Positions 1 to 4,952 of a DNA stretch of 5,882 nt are shown here, one piece after another. The notes beneath the pieces are model-generated. The model was not told the origin of the DNA and did no database searches. It was given only the letters and a program-made list of their open reading frames with translations. Positions within the stretch are counted from its first letter, which is position 1, and every line of letters begins with the position of its first letter. The position numbers were made by a program, and so were the translations under genes. The stretch lies in NCBI GenBank assembly GCA_051745265.1, contig JBNJDW010000123.1, positions 1 through 5,882 on the forward strand. The letters run 5' to 3'. Origin of the DNA: JBNJDW01 sp051745265. GTDB taxonomy: Bacteria > Pseudomonadota > Alphaproteobacteria > Micavibrionales > CSBR16-224.

Positions 1-933
1 TTTAACATCCATCAATTGCGGGGTTTTGACCTCCTGATAGTCCTGCTGCTGCAACCGCCCGCGGATATAGGTTTCCAGCTCGCGCCAGATTGTATAGCCT
101 TTGTCATGCCAAAAGACCGAGCCTTGCGCCTCTTCCTGCAAATGGAACAGATCCATCTCGCGGCCCAGTTTGCGGTGATCGCGCTTTTCCGCTTCCTCGA
201 TCATATGCAAGTAGGCTTTCAGCTCCTTATCATTGCGCCAGGCGGTGCCGTAAATCCGGTGGAGCATTTCATTATTGCTGTCACCGCGCCAATAGGCCCC
301 GGCAACCTTCATCAGTTTAAAGGACGTACCGATTGATTTGGTCGAGGGCAGATGCGGGCCGCGGCACAGATCAAACCAGTCACCCTGACGGTAAACGCTG
401 ATCACCTCATCCTCGGGCAAATCGCGGATCAGCTCAGCCTTGTATTTCTCACCCATGGCGGTGAATTTCTCAATCGCCTCATTGCGATCCCATTCTTCGC
501 GGGTAAAACGCTCATCGCGGGCGACAATTTCGCGCATTTTCTTTTCGATCACTTCCAGATCATCGGTCGAAAACGGTTCATCGCGGGCGAAATCGTAATA
601 AAAACCATGTTCAATCGCCGGACCAATCGTCACCTGCGTGCCCGGGAACAGTTCCTGCACCGCTTCGGCCATGATATGGGCGGCGTCATGGCGGATCAAT
701 TCCAGCGCCTCGTCACTGTCCTTGGTGACAATGGCGATTTTGGCATCACTGTTGATTTCACGGGTCAGATCAATCAGCTCACCATCGCGCCGAACGGCCA
801 CGGCCGCCTTGGCAAGGCCGGACCCGATGCTCTGCGCGATCTGCAATCCGGTCACCGGCGCGTCATAGCTGCGGCTGCTGCCATCGGGAAGGGTGATGTT
901 GATCTGTTTACTGTCCTGTTGGGCGATTGCCAT
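1..933 (-). CDS. thrS: Threonyl-tRNA synthetase, N-terminal part (runs off left edge)
   Basis: Cytoplasmic class II synthetase that charges tRNA-Thr with threonine using ATP. The frame is open from ATG at 933 to base 1, giving 311 codons of a protein usually about 640 residues long. In order: a TGS domain (about residues 9-70, with NITLPDGSSRSYDAPVTG); the second additional (editing) domain with HDAAH at 82-86 and DLCRGPH at 188-194, so the four editing-site ligands H82, H86, C190 and H194 are all present; the SxxLMKVAGAYWRGD stretch near 203-218; and the beginning of the catalytic domain (about 250 onward). Class II motifs 2 and 3 and the anticodon-binding domain lie outside the window. The start is supported by AAGGA at 941-946, 7 nt upstream, and by the normal distance to the TGS domain. 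It is divergent from the glycosyltransferase operon. The truncation is only the window edge. Identification is very secure. Confidence 0.97.
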   Translation of the reverse strand, partial: MAIAQQDSKQINITLPDGSSRSYDAPVTGLQIAQSIGSGLAKAAVAVRRDGELIDLTREINSDAKIAIVTKDSDEALELIRHDAAHIMAEAVQELFPGTQVTIGPAIEHGFYYDFARDEPFSTDDLEVIEKKMREIVARDERFTREEWDRNEAIEKFTAMGEKYKAELIRDLPEDEVISVYRQGDWFDLCRGPHLPSTKSIGTSFKLMKVAGAYWRGDSNNEMLHRIYGTAWRNDKELKAYLHMIEEAEKRDHRKLGREMDLFHLQEEAQGSVFWHDKGYTIWRELETYIRGRLQQQDYQEVKTPQLMDVK

Positions 934-963
934 GAACCTGTCCTTTTATCGTCTGAAATCCAG

Positions 964-996
964 ACTATATCTTGCCTAACGGGCGTTTTAAGTCAA
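964..996 (-). promoter_or_regulatory. Putative thrS promoter
   Basis: Read on the minus strand, TTGACT (991-996, 5 of 6 to the -35 consensus) is followed after 17-18 bp by AAGATAT (967-973), an A/T-rich but poor -10. A better -10, TATAGT (964-969), exists but would need a 21-bp spacer. Transcription would start near 955-962, giving a leader of only 20-30 nt before the thrS ATG. That leaves no room for a T-box or an operator-type leader structure. The -35 is convincing; the -10 assignment is uncertain. Confidence 0.45.
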
Positions 997-1008
997 GTAA
1001 AGATATAG
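965..1008. repeat. Perfect 9-bp inverted repeat flanking the thrS promoter
   Basis: The plus strand reads CTATATCTT at 965-973 and its exact reverse complement AAGATATAG at 1000-1008, separated by 26 bp (35 bp centre to centre). The left arm covers the presumed -10 region of thrS and the right arm sits just upstream of the -35 box. A near copy in the same orientation as the right arm, AAGATTATAG with one extra base, occurs at 1061-1070. The placement suggests paired operator half-sites rather than an RNA hairpin, because the right arm should not be transcribed in the thrS mRNA. The pairing is seen directly; the regulatory role is inferred, and A/T-rich arms can match by chance. Confidence 0.45.
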
Positions 1009-1014
1009 AAAACA

Positions 1015-1039
1015 GTGCCCGAATTTCAAACCGGGGCAC
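1015..1039. other. Short GC-rich hairpin in the divergent intergenic region
   Basis: GTGCCC (1015-1020) can pair with GGGCAC (1034-1039) across a 13-nt loop. No T-run follows on either strand and no gene ends here, so it is not an intrinsic terminator. It lies upstream of both divergent genes and could be an operator, a weak cruciform or simply chance. Confidence 0.2.
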
Positions 1040-1077
1040 AGAACAGCGGCGCCGGGCGGCAAGATTATAGTTTTTCG

Positions 1078-1107
1078 TTGCTCTTTGACCGCCAAAGCCG
1101 CTAAATT
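1078..1107 (+). promoter_or_regulatory. Weak candidate promoter for the glycosyltransferase operon
   Basis: TTGCTC (1078-1083) and TAAATT (1102-1107) are 18 bp apart and would start transcription near 1114, about 20 nt before the ATG at 1135. An alternative -35, TTGACC at 1085-1090, has only a poor partner (TAAGGT at 1107-1112, 16-bp spacing). Neither arrangement matches the consensus well. The operon must have a promoter somewhere here, since thrS diverges from it, but the exact site is a guess. Confidence 0.25.
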
Positions 1108-1134
1108 AAGGTGTAACAGATAAAGGGTGATGCA

Positions 1135-2445
1135 ATGCTGAAAATTTCCGAAGGCGAAAGCCTGACATTCCGTAAATATATTGATGAACGCGGCATCCCG
1201 ACAATTTTGCAGGTTCTGCCCGCTTTGAATACCGGCGGTGTTGAACAGGGCGTCATTGATGTCAGCGCCGCCATTGTCGCCGCCGGTGGTCAATCAATCG
1301 TCGTCTCCAATGGCGGGCAGCGGGTCTATGAACTCCAGCGCCATGGCGCCACCCATATCGAAATGCCGGTCCACAGCAAAAATCCGTTGATCATGTATCA
1401 AACCGCCCGGCGGCTGCATCATCTGATTCTGGAACATGATATTGATATCGTCCATGCCTGCAGCCGCGCCCCGGCCTGGGTCTGCGCCAAAGCGGTCAAG
1501 GATACCCCGGCCCGTTTTGTGACCAGCTGTCATGCCGCGCACAAGATTTCCGGCGGACTGAAACGCCGTTATAACAGCGCCATTGCCAAGGGCGAGCGGG
1601 TGATCGCCGTTTCCCATTTTCTGGCCGATTATCTGGAGAACGAATATAATACCAATCCGACCCGCATCCGCGTCATCCATCGCGGCATTCCGGTCGAAAG
1701 ATTCCACCCCAATTCCGTCACCCCGGACCGGCTGGTCCGTCTGTCAACCGACTGGCGCATCCCCGAAGGCGCGCAGATTATCCTGATGCCGGCCCGCCTG
1801 ACCCGTTTAAAGGGTCATATGTATCTGGTCGATGCGCTGGCCGCGCTGAAAAACAAAGACGTTTTCTGCATCATGCTGGGCGCCGCTGGGAAAAAATCGG
1901 ATTATTACAACGAACTGGTCGCCCATATCGAGGCCAAGGGCCTGTCCGAACAGATTCGTATCGTTGATAACTGCAGCGATATTCCCGCCGCCTATATGAT
2001 TTCAACCGTGGTTGTCGCCCCGTCACTGGTGCCCGAAGGCTTTGGCCGCGTCCCGATCGAGGCGCAGGCCATGGGCCGCCCGATTATCGCCACCGATCAC
2101 GGCGGCACGCGGGAAACGATTATCCGCGATGAAACCGGCTGGCTGATCAAAACCGATGATGCCGCCGAATTTTCCAAAGCCCTGTATGAAGCCCTGAACC
2201 TGACCGTCAAGGAACGGGCCATTCTGGCCACCCGCGGCATGGCCCATATTGGCGAGCATTTCACCGTCGAGCAGATGTGTCACAGAACCCTTGATGTCTA
2301 TGCCGAGCTGTTAAATAAAACAGCACAAAGGACCATACCGGCCAAAGAACCGGCGCTGACCGAAAATACAGAAGATCAGGACTCAAAATCGCCCAGCGCC
2401 GTTGATATCGAATACGACACGCCAAAACTGCGGGCCAAATCTTAA
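1135..2445 (+). CDS. GT4-family (GT-B fold) glycosyltransferase
   Basis: Transfers a sugar from a nucleotide-sugar donor to an unknown acceptor, probably at the cytoplasmic face of the inner membrane during surface glycan or lipopolysaccharide assembly. The N-terminal Rossmann half has the glycine-rich acceptor-side loop NTGGVEQG (32-39) and SCHAAHK (131-137), with H133 at the usual acceptor/catalytic position. The C-terminal donor half has MPARLTRLKGH (218-228), with R221 and K226 as probable donor-phosphate contacts. It then has PEGFGRVPIE (300-309), whose E301 and E309 form the EX7E signature of retaining GT4 enzymes, followed by AMGRPIIATDHGGTRE. Residues 1-395 match the family's usual length; residues about 396-436 are a hydrophilic, probably disordered tail. 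There is no signal peptide or membrane helix. The ATG is chosen because AAAGGG lies about 8 nt upstream (near 1122-1127). It is the first gene of a three-gene run. Family is secure; substrate cannot be told. Confidence 0.9.
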   Translation: MLKISEGESLTFRKYIDERGIPTILQVLPALNTGGVEQGVIDVSAAIVAAGGQSIVVSNGGQRVYELQRHGATHIEMPVHSKNPLIMYQTARRLHHLILEHDIDIVHACSRAPAWVCAKAVKDTPARFVTSCHAAHKISGGLKRRYNSAIAKGERVIAVSHFLADYLENEYNTNPTRIRVIHRGIPVERFHPNSVTPDRLVRLSTDWRIPEGAQIILMPARLTRLKGHMYLVDALAALKNKDVFCIMLGAAGKKSDYYNELVAHIEAKGLSEQIRIVDNCSDIPAAYMISTVVVAPSLVPEGFGRVPIEAQAMGRPIIATDHGGTRETIIRDETGWLIKTDDAAEFSKALYEALNLTVKERAILATRGMAHIGEHFTVEQMCHRTLDVYAELLNKTAQRTIPAKEPALTENTEDQDSKSPSAVDIEYDTPKLRAKS

Positions 2446-2456
2446 AAACCAGCGAC

Positions 2457-3431
2457 ATGCCGATAGAAAAACAACAGCCCGCGAACGCCCCGGCCAATGA
2501 TGAAACAAACCGCGATACCGACCATATTCTGGTCATTGCCCTTGGCGGGCTAAGCGATTTTGTTCTGGCCCTCGGGGCAATGGCGGCGATCCACCAGCAT
2601 CATGCACAGGCCCGCATTACCCTGATGACCTCCAGAGCCTTTGTCGATCTGGCCCAGCATTCTGGCTGTTTCGATCAGATCTGGGAAATGCCCGATTATA
2701 AATGGTATGAAACCACCCGGTGGATAGGCCTGATTCACGGCTTATGGTCCAAGGGGTTTAACCGTGTCTATGATCTGCACGCCAATAAACGAACGCGGAC
2801 CATCCGTCATTTATCACCGCCGAAAATGAGGAAAAACTGGTTTGGCCGCGGCAAAGACGCTGATCCCAAACCAACGCAACATATCTGGGACCGCCATGTC
2901 GAAACCCTTAAAACCGGCGGAATCAAAAATGTGCCCTTCCCCGATAGGGACTGGATGGAAGGCGATGTTTCGTATTTCTATATTCCCAAAGACTACGCCC
3001 TGCTGGTGCCGGGATCGGCGCCATTGCTGGCGGATAAACGCTGGCCGGCCATTCGTTATGGGGCGCTGGCACAAAAACTGGTCCAATCCGGCATTACCCC
3101 GGTTATTCTGGGCACCGGCGCTGAACGCGAAACCATCGCCAAAATTTGCAGGATCTGTCCGGAGGCCATCAACCTGATCGATAAAACCACCCTGTTTGAA
3201 ATTACCCTGCTGGCCCGTGATGCGGTCTGCGCCATTGGCAATAACAGCGGGCCGATCTATCTGACTGCTATGGCCGGATGCCCGTCTCTGGTTCTGTTTG
3301 CCGCCGGATCGGATCCGGCCCTGTCCGCCCCGCGCGGCGATAAGGTCGTTGTCCTGCACAGTGATAATCCGGGCGATTTATCGTTGGAGGATATTTATTC
3401 AACACTGACAGATCAGGGGTTTATTGACTGA
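2457..3431 (+). CDS. GT9 (heptosyltransferase-family) glycosyltransferase
   Basis: Member of the ADP-heptose:LPS heptosyltransferase family (WaaC/WaaF-like), expected to add heptose or a related sugar to a lipid-linked core at the inner membrane. Visible marks: the N-terminal Rossmann strand and loop ILVIALGGLSDFVLAL (24-39), with D34 at the position of the family's catalytic Asp; LVPGSAPLLADKRWP (183-197), with K194 at the phosphate-contacting Lys; and IGNNSGPIYLTAMAG (about 260-274), the donor-binding loop. That loop usually reads xDSGxxHxA, so N263 replaces Asp and Y268 replaces His. Length (324 residues) is normal for the family. Residues 1-22 are a polar leader. The ATG lies 11 bp after the previous stop with no good Shine-Dalgarno sequence, so translation is probably coupled to the upstream gene; no later in-frame start before the Rossmann strand is plausible. 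Family is confident. The specific donor and acceptor are unknown, so no waa symbol is given. Confidence 0.87.
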   Translation: MPIEKQQPANAPANDETNRDTDHILVIALGGLSDFVLALGAMAAIHQHHAQARITLMTSRAFVDLAQHSGCFDQIWEMPDYKWYETTRWIGLIHGLWSKGFNRVYDLHANKRTRTIRHLSPPKMRKNWFGRGKDADPKPTQHIWDRHVETLKTGGIKNVPFPDRDWMEGDVSYFYIPKDYALLVPGSAPLLADKRWPAIRYGALAQKLVQSGITPVILGTGAERETIAKICRICPEAINLIDKTTLFEITLLARDAVCAIGNNSGPIYLTAMAGCPSLVLFAAGSDPALSAPRGDKVVVLHSDNPGDLSLEDIYSTLTDQGFID

Positions 3432-3673
3432 TGGCTGAATATGTTCTTGATGCCCGCTATATGCTCTGCCCGCTGCCGGTGCTGCGGGCGCGTAAGGTGA
3501 TCGATACGCTTGACCCCGGCGATCAACTGATCATCGAGGGCACCGATCCCGATGGTATCAAGGAATTCGAGCTGTTCTGTCAGGAGCGACCGGATGTTAA
3601 AATCCTGCACAGCGATCAGACAGAAACCGGCTGGAAGATTCGTTTACAGTTCCGCGGCCCGTTTGACGATTGA
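3431..3673 (+). CDS. tusA: TusA/SirA-family sulfurtransferase
   Basis: Small cytoplasmic protein (80 residues, the usual family size) that carries sulfur as a persulfide. In the best studied case it relays sulfur from cysteine desulfurase IscS toward tRNA wobble-uridine 2-thiolation; other relatives serve sulfur oxidation or molybdenum cofactor synthesis. The N-terminal family signature is LDARYMLCPLPVLRARK (6-22): C13 of the CPxP motif is the persulfide-bearing cysteine. The residue pair before it, usually glycine-containing (RG.CP), is Y10-M11 here. The C-terminal half (WKIRLQF near 69-75) completes the two-layer alpha/beta fold. Its ATG overlaps the TGA of the preceding glycosyltransferase by one base (TGATG), indicating translational coupling. 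Its stop is 2 bp from that of the convergent dehydrogenase. Family is secure; orthology to E. coli TusA in function, and hence the symbol, is less certain. Confidence 0.88.
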   Translation: MAEYVLDARYMLCPLPVLRARKVIDTLDPGDQLIIEGTDPDGIKEFELFCQERPDVKILHSDQTETGWKIRLQFRGPFDD

Positions 3674-3675
3674 TT

Positions 3676-4440
3676 TTATTTTTTGGGCAGCCGGCAGACA
3701 ATCCAGTCACTGACCGCAAGTGGTAAAACGGAGAGCAGCCGGGCCGGTAAAGCCAAACGGCGGGGAAAGGCGATTCGTGCCTTATTTGCCGCCAGCCCCC
3801 GGGCGATTTTGACCGCGGCCTTGTCACTGTCCATCAATAACGGCATGTCAAAGCGATTCTGATCGGTCAGCGGCGTTTTGATAAAACCCGGGCAAATGAC
3901 ATTGACCCTGATATTCTGCGGCGCCAGATAAACACGCAGCGCCTCACCCCAGGCGCGGACAGCATTCTTACTGGCGCTATAGGCCGGCGCCCCCGGCAGG
4001 CCGCGAAATCCGGCAAGTGAGCTGATCAGGGCAATCTGACCCTGCCGACGGGTTTGCAGGCGCGGTAATAACGGCAAAACAGTATTGATCACGCCATTGA
4101 TATTGGTGTTAAAAACTTCACGGGTCTGATCGGCGCTTTCCAGTCCGGCAGCGCTGCCGACCGACACCCCGGCATTGGCAATCACACAGTCAATCGGGCG
4201 CTGGTCATCCCAGTCCTCGATGATGCCGGCCATTTGGACATGGTCGGTGATATCCAGCGCCGCTGTTTTGACCACAGCACCTTTGGCGGTGCAGTCTTTG
4301 GCCACGACCTCTAATCGCGCGGCATTGCGACCCATCAGGTACAGGCAGCGATCCGGCGCCGCATAATGCCGGGCCAGCGCCGCGCCAAGGCCGCTGGAGG
4401 CGCCGGTAATCAATATGGTATTTGGAGAATGCGCTGTCAT
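3676..4440 (-). CDS. Short-chain dehydrogenase/reductase (classical SDR)
   Basis: NAD(P)-dependent oxidoreductase of the classical SDR family; the substrate cannot be read from sequence. Numbered from the ATG at 4440: cofactor loop TGASSGLG (12-19), acidic D63 in ALDITD, NAG (89-91), and N113 in the NTNINGV helix. The catalytic S141 (ISSLAG) precedes Y154 and K158 (YSASK), followed by CPGFIKTP (183-190). The full N-S-Y-K tetrad is present, so the enzyme should be active. The last 30 residues (LPARLLSVLPLAVSDWIVCRLP region) are hydrophobic and may associate with the membrane. The total of 254 residues is normal. ATG at 4440 is preferred over an in-frame TTG at 4446 because AGG at 4449-4451 is 8 nt from the ATG but only 2 nt from the TTG. 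The gene lies 23 bp downstream of the terminator of the small upstream gene and converges on tusA. R at 38 (GRN after the second beta strand) hints at NADP preference, tentatively. Confidence 0.9.
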   Translation of the reverse strand: MTAHSPNTILITGASSGLGAALARHYAAPDRCLYLMGRNAARLEVVAKDCTAKGAVVKTAALDITDHVQMAGIIEDWDDQRPIDCVIANAGVSVGSAAGLESADQTREVFNTNINGVINTVLPLLPRLQTRRQGQIALISSLAGFRGLPGAPAYSASKNAVRAWGEALRVYLAPQNIRVNVICPGFIKTPLTDQNRFDMPLLMDSDKAAVKIARGLAANKARIAFPRRLALPARLLSVLPLAVSDWIVCRLPKK

Positions 4441-4463
4441 GGCCAAAGCCTATCACAGCCGGA

Positions 4464-4496
4464 TAAAAAAAGAAGGGCCTTAATAAAGGCCCTTCT
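4464..4496 (-). terminator. Intrinsic terminator of the small-protein gene
   Basis: On the minus strand a perfect 11-bp stem, AGAAGGGCCTT with AAGGCCCTTCT (plus 4471-4481 and 4486-4496), closes a 4-nt loop. It is followed directly by seven T residues (plus A-run 4464-4470). It begins 11 bp after the stop codon of the 83-residue protein. On the plus strand no T-run follows, so it acts in one direction only. Confidence 0.93.
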
Positions 4497-4507
4497 GATC
4501 GAAATCT

Positions 4508-4759
4508 TTAACGATCAAAAATGCTCGGCGGGCCGCCGTTGCCTTTACGATTCTTAGGCAGTTTTTTCTGTTGTTTTGCTTTTTCCCGATCCTGATAATC
4601 CTTTGCCGCGCCAAGGCCACCAAAAATCAGAAATTCTGCAGCGCCGGGTACCAGCGGAATACCAACCATCCAGGCCGCACCCGTACCGGCCACTGTCCAT
4701 TTGTTCTTTTTTGCAAAATCAAAGGCCTGTTGCAGTTTGCTTTTTTCTGGTTTCGCCAT
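4508..4759 (-). CDS. Small glycine-rich, probably membrane-associated protein of unknown function
   Basis: I do not recognise a family. The 83 residues fall into three parts: a charged, probably helical N-terminus (1-20, with FDFAKKNKW); an apolar glycine-rich core (21-52, G at 25, 27, 33, 39, 47, 48, 50) broken by P35, P38 and E42; and a very basic, polar C-terminus (53-83, with KAKQQKKLPKNRKG) ending in PPSIFDR. The core could form a short helical hairpin or one membrane-inserted segment with a basic cytoplasmic tail; it lacks a signal-peptide cleavage site. The start is certain: AAGGAG (4767-4772) sits 7 nt before the ATG. The gene has its own strong promoter and terminator and so is a one-gene transcription unit. 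The strong expression signals and coherent composition argue that it is a real, well-expressed protein. A small structural or stress-related membrane protein is a guess only. Confidence 0.85.
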   Translation of the reverse strand: MAKPEKSKLQQAFDFAKKNKWTVAGTGAAWMVGIPLVPGAAEFLIFGGLGAAKDYQDREKAKQQKKLPKNRKGNGGPPSIFDR

Positions 4760-4808
4760 AAGCGCTCTCCTTAACTCGTTATGAAAATATTAATTTTTTA
4801 TTAACGAA

Positions 4809-4837
4809 ACTATAAACCGCCACATAACTTATGTCAA
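4809..4837 (-). promoter_or_regulatory. Near-consensus sigma-70 promoter of the small-protein gene
   Basis: Minus-strand TTGACA (4832-4837, perfect) is followed by exactly 17 bp and TATAGT (4809-4814, 5 of 6). The predicted start near 4801-4803 gives a leader of about 42 nt, very A/T-rich, ending in the AAGGAG ribosome binding site. This is by far the best promoter in the window and predicts strong constitutive expression unless repressed. Confidence 0.85.
4822..4834. promoter_or_regulatory. 13-bp palindrome overlapping the -35 box, operator-like
   Basis: ACATAA-C-TTATGT is a perfect 6-bp inverted repeat around a single central base. It fills most of the spacer and covers half of the -35 hexamer of the small-protein promoter (4832-4837). 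A dimeric repressor bound here would block RNA polymerase. The symmetry is seen directly; the operator role is inferred and no regulator gene is visible nearby. Confidence 0.45.
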
Positions 4838-4917
4838 ATAGATTCTTATCAGATTTATTGATTTTTTTTAATGCCTGCCGTGACAAGCCATAGAAGATAT
4901 GTTCAAACAAGGAACAG

Positions 4918-4940
4918 AAAAGCGGGAAAAGCCGTTCCGC
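4918..4940 (-). terminator. Weak intrinsic terminator candidate after the HNH-like gene
   Basis: On the minus strand GCGGAA (4935-4940) pairs with TTCCCGC (4922-4928, one bulged C) around a 6-nt loop. It is followed by TTTTCTGTT. It starts 12 bp after the TGA at 4953. The stem is short and the T-run interrupted, so efficiency would be modest. Confidence 0.4.
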
Positions 4941-4952
4941 ACAGCCCGAAGA

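Noticed and set aside
352..1008. Long plus-strand reading frame opposite thrS
   Set aside because: The minus strand here encodes unmistakable threonyl-tRNA synthetase with intact motifs; the opposite frame has no family features and is a G+C-driven shadow.
934..1134. T-box, threonine attenuator or riboswitch ahead of thrS
   Set aside because: The probable thrS leader is only 20-30 nt with no Thr-codon leader peptide, T-box sequence or terminator/antiterminator stems.
2814..3359. Minus-strand 181-codon reading frame opposite the GT9 gene
   Set aside because: The sense strand has all GT9 motifs and coupled starts; the antisense frame has low-complexity composition and no ribosome binding site.
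3671..3690. Terminator between the convergent tusA and dehydrogenase genes
   Set aside because: There is a T-rich run (3674-3684) but no convincing stem immediately upstream on the plus strand; only 2 bp separate the stop codons.
4441..4446. TTG at 4446 as the dehydrogenase start
   Set aside because: It would leave only 2 nt to the nearest AGG; the ATG at 4440 has proper spacing and gives the normal distance to the TGxxxGxG loop.
4840..4870. T-run at 4862-4869 as a plus-strand terminator
   Set aside because: The only possible stem is about 4 bp and no plus-strand gene ends nearby.
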